Notes: generated from the letters alone by a model not told the origin. A stretch of DNA of 64,000 bases from JAIXUI01 sp943373175 (GCA_943373175.1 CALSBM010000002.1:1-64000), one strand, 5' to 3'; shown: positions 9,048 through 18,492, counted from the stretch's first letter. A program made the numbers and translations.

Positions 9048-9445
9048 TCTCCAGAAACAGGTTTCACCTTCACTTCGTTTTCAACGTACTTAGAAGGACA
9101 TTTGGTTAGGATTTTTTGAGCTTCAAACTGATTATTGCCGGCTTTGCCAATGATGACTACCTGCTCGGAGCGCTCGAAGTCTTGCGGTTTGGTTCCACTA
9201 TGAACTACCTTCATTACCTTTTGGTTGTTGTCTTCGAGGTAAAAAGCGAAGTAATTAGGGTCTTTTACAGGGTCATATTGCATTTCGTTCTGTCGAACGA
9301 GTTTGCCTACCACATGATATTCTTCATCGGGGTTTTCAAGGGCGACCTGAAAGTTTTCGTACGAACTGGAATCTCCGGCAGTAGAAAGAATTACTGCCAC
9401 AGCAATCGCAATTAGTGCTATGAGAATGAGGTGCGTTCTTTTCAC
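9044..9445 (-). CDS. ccmE: Heme chaperone CcmE, CxxxY variant
   Basis: 133 residues from a GTG at 9445. One N-terminal membrane anchor (HLILIALIAIAVAVIL) is followed by an OB-fold: YHVVGKLV, then AFYLEDNN, VVHSGTKPQDF and VVIIGKA. CcmE carries heme covalently in the periplasm and hands it to CcmF. The E. coli attachment motif is HxxxY; here the aligned segment AQKILTKCPSKY has Cys116 and Tyr120, the CxxxY form described in some archaea and sulfate reducers. The GTG start is chosen over an upstream TTG (9496) because TACCTTTG lies 4 nt before it. The gene is coupled to ccmF by a 4-bp overlap. Confidence 0.88.
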   Translation of the reverse strand: MKRTHLILIALIAIAVAVILSTAGDSSSYENFQVALENPDEEYHVVGKLVRQNEMQYDPVKDPNYFAFYLEDNNQKVMKVVHSGTKPQDFERSEQVVIIGKAGNNQFEAQKILTKCPSKYVENEVKVKPVSGE

Positions 9446-9449
9446 GGCG

Positions 9450-9457
9450 CAAAGGTA
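9450..9457 (-). promoter_or_regulatory. -7 element TACCTTTG of ccmE
   Basis: An exact match to the Bacteroidota -7 consensus TAnnTTTG, ending 4 nt before the GTG of ccmE. A transcript from it would start at or next to the start codon, giving a leaderless mRNA. I do not see a good -33 TTTG. Confidence 0.5.
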
Positions 9458-9529
9458 CAGCAGAACCCTTTGAGGCGGAACCCTGAACCCATGCAATTAT
9501 CAGGAGAATGTCAAATTAAAGTCAACAGC

Positions 9530-9943
9530 TCAAATTGGCGACTGTGCCACTGTATAGCTTCTGAATGAATCGAGAATGGCTTGCCAGCCTTGCTGTTGCA
9601 AGGATTCGGGATGTGCATTTTCAGGTTCGAAGGATTGACGCAACCAAGTACTTTCGCCCTCAGTTTGAAGTTCTACACGAACCAATCGGTTATCATCTAG
9701 CCGAGCTTCAGAGCGAAATGGAGGCTCAAAAACATGATAAGTAGCCCCTAAATCAAAACCAAAACTGCCGTCTTTTGCTTCCATCCGATAAACATATCGA
9801 CCACCAGCTTTGAGCTCTGCCACCGCGTTTGGGCAACACCAGTCCGAGCTGGCGAAGTTCCAATTCACCACATGCTCAGGCTGAGTGAAATACTCCCAAA
9901 CTTTGGAAGCGGGTAACGGAAGTTTGATAGAAACAGTAATCAT
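9530..9943 (-). CDS. SRPBCC / AHSA1-like domain protein
   Basis: 137 residues. The beginning (VSIKLPLPASKVWEYFTQPEHVVNWNFAS) and the middle (KAGGRYVYRMEAKDGS, FDLGATYH, followed by a C-terminal helix with GWQAILDSFRSY) match the START-like AHSA1 family (activator of Hsp90 ATPase homologue 1-like). These small cytosolic proteins form a hydrophobic-cavity fold and bind unknown ligands; there is no catalytic signature. The gene lies on the same strand as the GT4 gene upstream (43-bp gap) and ccmE downstream, with no obvious link to either. Confidence 0.82.
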   Translation of the reverse strand: MITVSIKLPLPASKVWEYFTQPEHVVNWNFASSDWCCPNAVAELKAGGRYVYRMEAKDGSFGFDLGATYHVFEPPFRSEARLDDNRLVRVELQTEGESTWLRQSFEPENAHPESLQQQGWQAILDSFRSYTVAQSPI

Positions 9944-9986
9944 GTTTTAAGACTTAATAAGCCTTAGCAAGAAAAGAATGTTTAAC

Positions 9987-11198
9987 CTAATTTTTGTGTT
10001 TAATGTCCCTAAGTGCTCGGAAAATTTTTTCACCGGTTTTGCGATAGTGAAAGTGCTCTTTGGCAAACTCAAACGCATTCCTAGCAAGCATCTGACGTTC
10101 CTTTTGCTGCTGAATCAAAAAGACAACCGCTTGAGCAAAGGCAAGTGGAGTATCCGCAATCAAAAGATGCTTTTGATGCTCCAACCCTAATCCATAAGCA
10201 CCATGAGAAGTGCTGACTATGGCCTTTCCAAGTGCCATGGCCTCCATAATTTTGATACGCACACCTCCACCTGAAATTACCGGCACGATAAGAATTCCTT
10301 TGTCTTCTGCCCATTGCATGGCATCGGGAGGACTATCTTCAACACGAACATTATCTGAATTTAGCAAGAGCAATTCTTTCGGCATTTTAAACCCACCTAA
10401 AGCTAATAGAGCATTGGGTTCTCTTTGAATGATTAAAGGCCAAACTTCTTGAAGAAACCACTTCACTCCCTGCTGATTGGGCATCCAATCCATAGAACCA
10501 AGATGATAAACCACGGCATCGGGTCTATTTACTGAGCTATAGTTTTCAGTCTGAAATAAATCCGTGCAGGGAGGAATAATCCAAGAAGGTGTTTTTATTC
10601 CGAAGGCTTCAATCTGTTTTTTATCCTGATTTGATAGCACAAAAAGTCCGTCTGATTTAGAAAATAAATCGAGTTCGAATTTCTTAAGTCGTTGACTTTG
10701 AAAATTCAAATAGAGTCGCTTAAAGGGATTTTTCTCTTTTGCAGCTACACTCTGCCAAAGTTGGTATTCGATATTTTGAGTTCGAAGAACCACAGGCGTA
10801 CGAGGAGCTATTTTTCTAATTTCAGCTAAATAGTGACCAAAAAGTGCATGCTCCAATACGATTATGTCCCAATCTTGATTGGTCAACAATTCTGCTAAAC
10901 GTTGCAGGTATTCAGGATGAAAAAATCGAATGGTGAAATAGTCGTTAGTGCTCAACAAGTTTAAGAATGCTCCCTGAAAATGAATGGAATTATCAACTGG
11001 GACCGATTCAAACGTTAGCTGTTCGTTCATCCATTCAGGTAAGAGTTCAGGGTTTCCGTATTGCCGCGACGGAGCCATTGCTAATACGTGATGTTTAGTA
11101 GCGAAGGTATTAATGGCTTTCATGCTAAAATGTAAGCTATACGCCCCACCATCGTACAATGGCCAGGGAATTTTATACACCAATTGAAGAACCTTCAT
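9987..11198 (-). CDS. Glycosyltransferase family 4-like protein
   Basis: 403 residues of GT-B type. The N-terminal half starts MKVLQLVYKIPWPLYDGGAYSL, with the glycine-rich acceptor loop. The C-terminal half has GSMDWMPNQQG and GGGVRIKIMEAMALGKAIVST, the donor-nucleotide binding and EAMA motifs of GT4. It probably transfers a sugar from a nucleotide donor onto a lipid-linked glycan at the cytosolic face. It is the last gene of a four-gene run (methyltransferase, deacetylase, GT2, GT4) with gaps of 1 bp or 4-bp overlaps, so a single surface-polysaccharide operon is likely. Donor and acceptor cannot be inferred. Confidence 0.88.
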   Translation of the reverse strand: MKVLQLVYKIPWPLYDGGAYSLHFSMKAINTFATKHHVLAMAPSRQYGNPELLPEWMNEQLTFESVPVDNSIHFQGAFLNLLSTNDYFTIRFFHPEYLQRLAELLTNQDWDIIVLEHALFGHYLAEIRKIAPRTPVVLRTQNIEYQLWQSVAAKEKNPFKRLYLNFQSQRLKKFELDLFSKSDGLFVLSNQDKKQIEAFGIKTPSWIIPPCTDLFQTENYSSVNRPDAVVYHLGSMDWMPNQQGVKWFLQEVWPLIIQREPNALLALGGFKMPKELLLLNSDNVRVEDSPPDAMQWAEDKGILIVPVISGGGVRIKIMEAMALGKAIVSTSHGAYGLGLEHQKHLLIADTPLAFAQAVVFLIQQQKERQMLARNAFEFAKEHFHYRKTGEKIFRALRDIKHKN

Positions 11199-11199
11199 T

Positions 11200-12303
11200 T
11201 CAGAATTTCAACTTTTCCCAAAAAACGTTTCGATTGGTACCGGCAATATACTGAACCCAAGCAACTGCAAATGCTACATTTAATCGAATCAAAAAGAGTA
11301 AATAATTACGGCAGACAACAAGTAATATTCCCCCAAGTAAAACAACAAAAAGTGGATTAAAATCCTTAATTAAATTGCCGTACAATACAAGGGTTAATAA
11401 AAACCAAAAAGGAAGAATCAACGAAATTAAAAGTTTGAAGTACTTATAACGAAAATACCGAAATGCGTGAAGTGGTTTTAATTTCAAAAATAATTTCCCT
11501 TCACGGAATAAAAAGAGCAGAAGTCCCCGAGCTAAACGCTCCATGCGCTCTTGGGAATAATAGCTTTGCATAGGAAAATCCTCAATAACGGCTTGGGAAC
11601 ACATGACAACGCGCTTTCTAGCAGCGAGTGTCTGCAACACTACCCAGGGCTCATCAAACAGTAAATGTTCAGGAATATCCTTAAAAAGCGACTTCTTGCT
11701 AACATACAGTGCGCCATAAAGGTTAAAAGCAGTATCGGTTTCTCCTTCCATATAATTAAGGCGGTTCATTTCCTCCCTCATCCAGGAGGCTTTACCCCCT
11801 TTAAGGGTATCACTTAACCAAGCTCCGGCAATTCCAACGGTTGGGTCTGAAAGCGCAAACAACAATTCTTTTACAGCCCCTTCTTGGATACGCTGCCGGC
11901 AATCGGAAAAAAGAATGATTTCATTTTTTGCTTTTGGTACCAGAATATTTAAAGCCTTAATTTTGCCTATTCGTTCTGCCGTTGTTTCAATTATAATTTG
12001 AGTTGAATTTGAATACCCACTTAAGATTTCATTAGTTTTATCAGTAGAGCCACCGCTTAAAATCAACAGTTCACAACCTGAATTCCATTCTTTCTGAGAT
12101 AGAAAATAATTAATTCTGTTTTCAATAAATTTTTCTTCGTTAAAAATAGCCATAATTACACTGAAGGAAGAGAAAGTTTCCTGTATCGGTAATTCTCTCT
12201 TCTTTCTAAAGAAATACCTAAAACGGACAAAAAAAGGGTAAAGTAATAGTTGAATTATTAAGAACGCGATAATTAAACTTAAAAAAAGATAAATAGCATT
12301 CAT
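11200..12303 (-). CDS. Membrane-anchored glycosyltransferase family 2
   Basis: 367 residues. A hydrophobic N-terminal anchor (residues 3-27) precedes a GT-A domain starting FSVIMAIFNEEKFIENRI, and two or more membrane helices follow (~285-350). This layout resembles processive GT2 enzymes. Two motifs deviate: the usual SDGSTD reads SGGSTDKT, with Gly for the first Asp, and the metal-binding DxD region reads FSDCR. It may still be active, as the second Asp of each motif is kept. The start overlaps the stop of the deacetylase as ATGA. Confidence 0.85.
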   Translation of the reverse strand: MNAIYLFLSLIIAFLIIQLLLYPFFVRFRYFFRKKRELPIQETFSSFSVIMAIFNEEKFIENRINYFLSQKEWNSGCELLILSGGSTDKTNEILSGYSNSTQIIIETTAERIGKIKALNILVPKAKNEIILFSDCRQRIQEGAVKELLFALSDPTVGIAGAWLSDTLKGGKASWMREEMNRLNYMEGETDTAFNLYGALYVSKKSLFKDIPEHLLFDEPWVVLQTLAARKRVVMCSQAVIEDFPMQSYYSQERMERLARGLLLFLFREGKLFLKLKPLHAFRYFRYKYFKLLISLILPFWFLLTLVLYGNLIKDFNPLFVVLLGGILLVVCRNYLLFLIRLNVAFAVAWVQYIAGTNRNVFWEKLKF

Positions 12304-13079
12304 TGCTTTATTGCATTGAAAAAAATATTGATTAAATTACTTATTCTACTTCCAATTAACTGCATAATTGAATGACGAATGGAGGAAGAAATCTGCAAGC
12401 GAAGGTTTGACAAAGACTTTTGTTGCAGAATTGCTTGGAAGTGTTTATCGGTTGTTGCTCTGCGTATTGCCCACCGACGAATGAGAAATTCGCCGGAATT
12501 GGCATAATTCCAACCAAAACGAGTTGTTGCTGCCGCTCGAATCCCGTTCCGATGAAGCATTCGCAGGGTAGATTGATTGTATCGTCCAAATGGAAGTGCA
12601 AAATCTTTGCTGTGAATGCCCAATTGCTTCTGAACTTCATTCCTACAATTGAGCAAATCCTTTTCTGCTGCATCTTTCGTCAAAAGGGTATAATCGGAAT
12701 GGATGCTGCCGTGTAAGCCGATGTGAACACCCAATTGATTTAGTTCCGATAAATGGCTCCAATTAAGACTTTCTTGAATAGTATGAAGAGAAAGAAAAAT
12801 AGTCCATGGAAAGCCGTAGGATTCCAAAATAGGCTTGGCAATCGAATAATCCGAAGGATTTCCGTCATCGAAGGTTAGGATTATCGCTGGCTTCGAATTT
12901 ACGGGTGGTTGAAAAAGTGCCTCGTAAGGCAAAACTTCCAGACCTGATTCCCGAATAACATTCATTTGTGCAAGGAATTTCTCCTTGGTTACCATGTAAA
13001 CCGATTGAAGCGGACTAATTCCTTCGACACTATCCTCCACAAGATGATGGTAGGACAATACCAGCATCGGCTTTTTCAT
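12300..13079 (-). CDS. Polysaccharide deacetylase (NodB homology domain)
   Basis: 259 residues. The family signature TFDDG (with the catalytic and metal-binding Asp pair) is followed by a HxxxH-type metal site in HIGLHGSIHSDY, then FALPFGRYN (motif 3). Enzymes of this carbohydrate esterase 4 group remove N-acetyl groups from glycans such as poly-GlcNAc, chitin or peptidoglycan. There is no signal peptide, so a cytosolic or membrane-intermediate substrate is likely. The ATG at 13079 overlaps the TGA of the upstream methyltransferase; an upstream in-frame start at 13106 would lie inside that gene and is not preferred. Confidence 0.88.
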   Translation of the reverse strand: MKKPMLVLSYHHLVEDSVEGISPLQSVYMVTKEKFLAQMNVIRESGLEVLPYEALFQPPVNSKPAIILTFDDGNPSDYSIAKPILESYGFPWTIFLSLHTIQESLNWSHLSELNQLGVHIGLHGSIHSDYTLLTKDAAEKDLLNCRNEVQKQLGIHSKDFALPFGRYNQSTLRMLHRNGIRAAATTRFGWNYANSGEFLIRRWAIRRATTDKHFQAILQQKSLSNLRLQISSSIRHSIMQLIGSRISNLINIFFNAIKQ

Positions 13080-14002
13080 TTGCGAAGTGCCACTAGGGTG
13101 AACCATCCGGTCGTTAAATCTGATGATGAAAGGGAACGAAACGCTTCATTCAGCTTCATAGGGTTAAGTAGGTGGTTCGATTCTATGGTTTCAATTTTAA
13201 CCAATGAAAAACCGGCTTCTTCGAAACTTCTTATCCATTGACTTAGCCGTATTCGATTAACTCCAAATCCAATGCTATCACGCATTGCCCAGCCAAGTTT
13301 GCTGTATTTTAAAAAATCGAAATGCCGAATACTTGGGTCCACATGACTACGGGGATCGGTAAGGTCGATATGATGACTTACCATGCCTCCCTTAGCAAGT
13401 ATTTGCCTCCAAGCAGCAAAATGACCCGACAAATGAGATTCCTTAACGCAGCTTAAGGTATTATTACTTACAATTTGTTGAATAGAACTCAACTGCTTTG
13501 GGTATTGAATCTGGCTTTTTGAATCAATCTGATGAAACTCAATCCCCAGGGATTTCATCAACTCCAGTTGCTGAGAAAATGGCTGTATCGACGTAAGGTT
13601 AAATGATTGAACAAGCTTCACCTTATGCTGATTAAGTTTATTTAAGGGAATTGCGTTTTGTTCAATTGCCTCTTGGAGGCATTTCAGGGTATTGTGCAGT
13701 CCAACTTGGTTCAAATGCGGGAATACATCCAACGAATAAACCTTTTCAATCCCCATTAAGCTTAGAAAAAGTGGTACCAGCGGAAACCAGCCGGTTCCTA
13801 ACTCTACAACATTTTCAGGAATTTTGTTGAAGTGATTATAGTAACTGTTGAAATGAAATTCAGCATGATTCAACTTATCCTTTATCCAATAATTCGGATG
13901 GTGGCGCGAATTGTAGCGGTTCATTAACCTGTCATAAGCCGCAATACCCCCTGGCGTGAAATAAAAAAAGTCTTGAATAACCTTCCGAAATTTCCAATTC
14001 AT
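13076..14002 (-). CDS. Class I SAM-dependent methyltransferase-like protein
   Basis: 308 residues. Motif I is visible as VVELGTGWFPLVPL, followed by an acidic strand end (VYSLDV) expected to bind the ribose of S-adenosylmethionine. A later segment (SHLSGHFAAWRQILAKGGMVSHHIDLTDP) resembles the post-motif strands of glycan or small-molecule methyltransferases. No specific family name is certain. As first gene of the glycan cluster it may methylate a sugar or cap a chain. Confidence 0.72.
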   Translation of the reverse strand: MNWKFRKVIQDFFYFTPGGIAAYDRLMNRYNSRHHPNYWIKDKLNHAEFHFNSYYNHFNKIPENVVELGTGWFPLVPLFLSLMGIEKVYSLDVFPHLNQVGLHNTLKCLQEAIEQNAIPLNKLNQHKVKLVQSFNLTSIQPFSQQLELMKSLGIEFHQIDSKSQIQYPKQLSSIQQIVSNNTLSCVKESHLSGHFAAWRQILAKGGMVSHHIDLTDPRSHVDPSIRHFDFLKYSKLGWAMRDSIGFGVNRIRLSQWIRSFEEAGFSLVKIETIESNHLLNPMKLNEAFRSLSSSDLTTGWFTLVALRK

Positions 14003-14210
14003 AGTAAAAATTGATTTGAACTAAATTAGTTAAATTCCAGAAAAAAACCAACGCTTCTCAAATTAGCCTATCGTCACTACAGTTTAATTAAACATGTATC
14101 GCGAATAGTGAACTTGCCAAACCTCCTAATTTCCGTTAGAAAATGCACGGTGTTCATTCTTTGAAGGACGGCGATTGCTGAACAAACTATCCTTCTATAA
14201 AGATTAAAGC
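14003..14210. other. Non-coding gap between sbcC and the glycan cluster
   Basis: 208 bp, AT-rich. It contains a perfect 12-bp palindrome, GTTTAATTAAAC, at 14082-14093. The methyltransferase gene starts at its left edge and sbcC ends at its right edge, both on the minus strand, so it should hold the promoter of the glycan cluster. I see no exact TAnnTTTG. Confidence 0.4.
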
Positions 14211-17200
14211 TTAACCGGCATTCGCCTCTAAAACTTCCACCTTACTATAACCGTTTCCAAGGCGTTTCAAATCAATACGGACGCGTATCCGTTCCTTAAG
14301 TGCATCGATGTGGGAAATTATCCCGATGGTACGGTTAGATTCGGCCTGTAATTTCTCAAGGATGTCTAAGGTTTGGTCGAGGGTTTCAGGATCAAGGCTT
14401 CCAAAGCCTTCGTCTATGAACAAGCTTCCAATCTGAACCTTCGAGGAAGCCATATCCGATAATCCCAACGCTAAGCTTAAGCTCAAAAGAAACATTTCTC
14501 CTCCACTGAGCGTCTTTATGCTGCGCCGGCTATCGCCCATATCATGATCGATGATGACCAACAAGTCTTCCGGTTCTTTGTCTTCTGGCAAATCCAGAGA
14601 ATACCGTGGATTAAGCAAGGTTAACCGAACATTAGCTAACCTAAGTAATTGTATGAGCGTAAGTTCAGATGCAAACCGAGCAAATTGGGCACCTTGTGCA
14701 TCGCCAATCAACTGATTCAGCATTACCCATTGTTTCCCGTCGCGCTGCAAGGCCGATAGCTTCTCCTTAATGTCGGCGACCCGCAAGGCAGCTTCGCGGT
14801 GTTGGGTAATTTTAGTATGTAACTCCAATTGTCGCTCCCGATAATCCTGAAGTGTGTTGACGGCAGTATCCAACTCTTCCTTTAATTCGGCAACTGGTCT
14901 GGGATCCAAACTGATAAGTTGCTCTACTTTTCTTTGCTGTAAATCCTGCAAAGCGGCCTTGCTCAATTCAAAGGCTTCACTTAGTCGTTTTTCTTCCGCG
15001 TCAAGTTTCAAGTACTCCTGTGGATTTATGCCACTCTTTGAAGCCTCTTCTCTAGACTCGAAGCCTTGTTCTTTCAATGCGGCTTCTAATCTGGCCTCGT
15101 GTTCTTCCAAAACTTTTTTTGCTTCCAACCAACGCGATTCTTCCATTGTTAACCGCTCGGTTTCAGCTTCAAGGCTTTTCGACAGGCTATTTAACGCCTG
15201 GCTCAGCCGTTTAACTTCTGAGGTAGGATCAGGGAGCGAAGTCAATGAAGTTAGCGCCGCCTCGGCCTGATTGGCCTGTTCATCAAGCAAAAGCATGTTT
15301 TGAAGGCGTTCAGAAAGTTGTCGATGCTTTTCAGCTTTTTGAACCGTCAGCCTCCACTCACGAATTCCGGCAATTCGAACTTCCGTCTGGTTTTTAAGTG
15401 CCAACAAGGAATCTTGATCAGAAGGCAATTGATGCTCTTGGTTGAGTGCAGCAAAATCTGACTTCCATTGTAAAAACTGCTTATTCGTCTCTGATAGCTC
15501 TACTTCATATTGCTGAATTTGCTGACGATAGCTGGCATTCATGGCTTCGCCTTCTGCGTGTTGCCGTTGCATCCGGCTTTTTTCCACTTGCAACGCTTCG
15601 TATTCTTTTTGGCGTTCTGACCTTCTGTCCACGTATTCCTCAACAAAGGGATGCTCCATGGCACCACATAGTGGACAAGGCTCTCCTGGCTTAAGCTTAT
15701 GCCGATGTTCCAGAAGACTTGCCATTACACGCTCCTGTTCGTACAACCGAGTAGCCGCCTCTGCTTTAACCGTAACCAGTTCCAATTCATGTTGCTGGGT
15801 TCGTTGCTGTTCGAAAAGCGTTTGCTGTTTATCTTCCAGTGCACTTTTCTTTTCAAAAAGCTGCTGAATCTTCTCTTCAAACCAGAACTTCTTCTCTTCC
15901 GCAACCAATCGGAATTGGATATGCTCACGCAGTAATTCAGCGTTCTTTAAGGCCGATTCTGCTTCAGCATCGGTAGTTAGCTCAAGCGATTTTAATCGTT
16001 CAAATTCATGTTGAAGTTCATCCAAATGCTGAAGAACTTTCTCGTTGATTTCCTGGACTTTAAGATTGAGATAGGGAATTTGAAGCTCTCTGAGGCTCTG
16101 AATAGCCTGTTGGCTGAGGGACTTTATTTCAATCCTTAAATCATTGGCTTTCTGTTTATGCCCTGCCCACTCTTGGTACCAAGACTCTATATCTTGAAAA
16201 GCAGTTTCATACGTCAATGGCTTATTGAGCAAGCTTTGGCACTCCAACACCACTGTTTCCTGTTGGGAATGGAGCGTTTGAAGGCGGTTTCGAGTCATGC
16301 CAAACATTTGCTCTTTTTCCCTAGCCATCGCCGTTGCCGATTGCCATTCCTTGATGAGGTTCATCAGCGGAATCAGCTTCCGGTAGTGGCCGAGCGATTC
16401 GCCGTACAACAAACTAAAACGTTGTAAATCAGTTCCAGTTTGAGTGTTTCGGGCTTCGGCCTGAAAAAGTGCTTCTTCCAGCACTTTATTTTGCTCTTTA
16501 AGGGTTAGCTGTTCTCGAAGCGTGTTGGTACGTTGAGTAAGATCCGCTTGTCGCTGAATGTTTCGCACTTCCTCTCGGCAATCGCTTTCGTACGCCGATT
16601 CATCAAGTAGCCCTTGTTGGTTTAACTGGAGCTGAGATTCGAGGCTTTTAAGCTCCTCAGCCAAAACTTTGCCTTTTTCAAATGCTTTTTGCCCTAATTT
16701 CCGATAAATCCCTGCACCGGTTATGGTTTCAAGCAGCAGGGTTCGCTCGTGTTTGCTAGCTTTTAAAAAGCGCGCAAAATCACCTTGGGCAAGTAACACC
16801 GCTTTGCTGAATTGATCGAAATTCAATCCCGTCATTCTGATGTTGAAATCAGGAACTTCACTCTTTTTTAAAGCGATTACCTCATGGCGATTCACCGACT
16901 CCACCCCCATCTCATAATCGTTGAGATTGCCGTTACGATTTACTTGTATTTGCCACCAGGTTCGAAAAACGCCTTTCTCGCATTCATACTCCACTTCTGC
17001 CCTTGCTTCGGAAGTGTGGCGGGTTAATAATGCTTGTTGACCTGAAACCGTTGATTTAGTGATATCTCCCAACCGTGGAATTTTTCCATATAAAGCCAAA
17101 CACAGCGCATCTAGTAGAGTGGACTTTCCTGAACCGGTGGGGCCGGTGATTGCAAATAATCCGCTTTCATTTAATGGTGCTACGGTGAAATCAATACGGT

Positions 17201-17252
17201 GATCTCCAAGCAGAGAATTAATGTTTCGAATGAATAACTTTCTGATTTTCAT
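14211..17252 (-). CDS. sbcC: Exonuclease subunit SbcC (Rad50-like ATPase)
   Basis: 1013 residues. The N-terminal Walker A is AITGPTGSGKSTLLDALCLALYG. Two long heptad-rich arms flank a zinc hook PCPLCGAMEHP at about residue 525. The C-terminus has the signature LSGGEMFLLSLSLALGLSD, then Walker B LFIDEGFGSLDP and the switch His in IISHIDALK. With SbcD it forms an ATP-driven nuclease that opens hairpins and processes DNA ends. The ATG at 17252, 2 bp after the sbcD stop, is chosen because MKIRKLFIRNINSL is where family members begin. Confidence 0.95.
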   Translation of the reverse strand: MKIRKLFIRNINSLLGDHRIDFTVAPLNESGLFAITGPTGSGKSTLLDALCLALYGKIPRLGDITKSTVSGQQALLTRHTSEARAEVEYECEKGVFRTWWQIQVNRNGNLNDYEMGVESVNRHEVIALKKSEVPDFNIRMTGLNFDQFSKAVLLAQGDFARFLKASKHERTLLLETITGAGIYRKLGQKAFEKGKVLAEELKSLESQLQLNQQGLLDESAYESDCREEVRNIQRQADLTQRTNTLREQLTLKEQNKVLEEALFQAEARNTQTGTDLQRFSLLYGESLGHYRKLIPLMNLIKEWQSATAMAREKEQMFGMTRNRLQTLHSQQETVVLECQSLLNKPLTYETAFQDIESWYQEWAGHKQKANDLRIEIKSLSQQAIQSLRELQIPYLNLKVQEINEKVLQHLDELQHEFERLKSLELTTDAEAESALKNAELLREHIQFRLVAEEKKFWFEEKIQQLFEKKSALEDKQQTLFEQQRTQQHELELVTVKAEAATRLYEQERVMASLLEHRHKLKPGEPCPLCGAMEHPFVEEYVDRRSERQKEYEALQVEKSRMQRQHAEGEAMNASYRQQIQQYEVELSETNKQFLQWKSDFAALNQEHQLPSDQDSLLALKNQTEVRIAGIREWRLTVQKAEKHRQLSERLQNMLLLDEQANQAEAALTSLTSLPDPTSEVKRLSQALNSLSKSLEAETERLTMEESRWLEAKKVLEEHEARLEAALKEQGFESREEASKSGINPQEYLKLDAEEKRLSEAFELSKAALQDLQQRKVEQLISLDPRPVAELKEELDTAVNTLQDYRERQLELHTKITQHREAALRVADIKEKLSALQRDGKQWVMLNQLIGDAQGAQFARFASELTLIQLLRLANVRLTLLNPRYSLDLPEDKEPEDLLVIIDHDMGDSRRSIKTLSGGEMFLLSLSLALGLSDMASSKVQIGSLFIDEGFGSLDPETLDQTLDILEKLQAESNRTIGIISHIDALKERIRVRIDLKRLGNGYSKVEVLEANAG

Positions 17253-17254
17253 GC

Positions 17255-18472
17255 TTATTCGCCCTCCTGACATTCTTCAAGTAAATCCCTAAAGGCCGTT
17301 TCCATCAACAGGCGTTCCTCCTCGGTTAAAGAAGTTTGGTCGAGTCGTTTTCTAAAAACATCTATTGGTTTTAAGTCTTCTAACCTCACATGGGGCGTCT
17401 CTGACCACCTTCCAGATGTAACCGATTGCATAATCTTGACGCGATGTCGAATAATGTTAAGGTGCGGATGCTTAAACTGATTTACCCAATTTTCGAACTC
17501 AGAAATTAAGGCCGGGTTTGGTTGCTCCAGTACCAACTCAGCTTCTGCCCACGCGGGTAGTTGATGAATGGTTGGCAACACTGGTCGCAGAGAGGCTTCT
17601 ATTTCAACCATAGAACCCGATGCCCGGATTAGCTTTCTGAAAGCAGGAATCTGCACGGTCTTTACATAGACTATTCGGTTATCTGTATCAATTCTGACTA
17701 TTTCCTTACGATCCTCATATTCGCTGAAAGAGAGAGAAATTGGTGAACCGGAATATCGAATTCTGGAATTCCCACCAACCTCCTGCGGACGATGCAAATG
17801 TCCTAAGGCGACATATTTGATGTTTTTTGGAAATGCCTCTGCTCCAATTGAAGCAAGATTGCCAATCTGAATATCCCTCTCTGAATCAGAAAGGGCGCTT
17901 CCTGCGGCAAAGAGATGCCCCATAGCAATTAAGGTAGCGCCCGGGTAGAGAATCAGCGCTTCGTTCACGATTTGTTGATAAACAGAAGCGATGCCTTGAC
18001 GTAGAATTTCGGCTCGTTCATCTGCTGTCAAGCCGGATGCTGGAGTCCTAAGTTCTGATTCTCTGAGGTATGGTACAGCCAGAATGACAACCTCACTCCC
18101 GGAAGCGTTATCATCAAACGCGAAAACAGCGTCTTGATAGTGGGAAGGCAATGAACCAACCACCTGAAAGCCAAAAGGTTGAAGCAACTCTTTCGGGCCA
18201 TTCAATACGGCAGGTGAATCGTGATTTCCTCCAGTAATAACCGCTCGACAACCGGTAGAATTGAGTTCAGCTAAAAATTGAAAATAGAGATTTCTCGCTT
18301 CACTGGAAGGGTTGGCATGGTCAAAAACATCTCCTGACACTAAAAGCAGCTCAATAGATTCTGAACGTATGTATTGAAGTAACCAGTTTAAAAACAGGCG
18401 CTGATCGGGTAACAGGTCTTGCTCATAAAGTTTTTTGCCAAGATGCCAGTCGGCAGTATGAATGATTCGCAT
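17255..18472 (-). CDS. sbcD: Exonuclease subunit SbcD (Mre11-like)
   Basis: 405 residues. All five metallophosphoesterase motifs are present: HTADWHLG, VSGDVFDHANPSS, GGNHDSP, MGHLF and ALGHLHRPQ, followed by the capping domain. It is the two-metal nuclease partner of SbcC. The ATG at 18472 is chosen because a TAnnTTTG promoter element at 18485-18492 overlaps the alternative upstream start (18487). It is transcribed before sbcC with a 2-bp gap. Confidence 0.95.
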   Translation of the reverse strand: MRIIHTADWHLGKKLYEQDLLPDQRLFLNWLLQYIRSESIELLLVSGDVFDHANPSSEARNLYFQFLAELNSTGCRAVITGGNHDSPAVLNGPKELLQPFGFQVVGSLPSHYQDAVFAFDDNASGSEVVILAVPYLRESELRTPASGLTADERAEILRQGIASVYQQIVNEALILYPGATLIAMGHLFAAGSALSDSERDIQIGNLASIGAEAFPKNIKYVALGHLHRPQEVGGNSRIRYSGSPISLSFSEYEDRKEIVRIDTDNRIVYVKTVQIPAFRKLIRASGSMVEIEASLRPVLPTIHQLPAWAEAELVLEQPNPALISEFENWVNQFKHPHLNIIRHRVKIMQSVTSGRWSETPHVRLEDLKPIDVFRKRLDQTSLTEEERLLMETAFRDLLEECQEGE

Positions 18473-18484
18473 AAGAAGGCTGTC

Positions 18485-18492
18485 CAAAGATA
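18485..18492 (-). promoter_or_regulatory. -7 element TATCTTTG of sbcD
   Basis: An exact TAnnTTTG match 12 nt upstream of the sbcD ATG, implying a 5' leader of only a few nucleotides. No convincing -33 TTTG is seen. Confidence 0.5.

Noticed and set aside
14854..16427. Plus-strand ORFs opposite sbcC
   Set aside because: sbcC is complete with all its motifs; these translations show no domain and mirror the coiled-coil codons.
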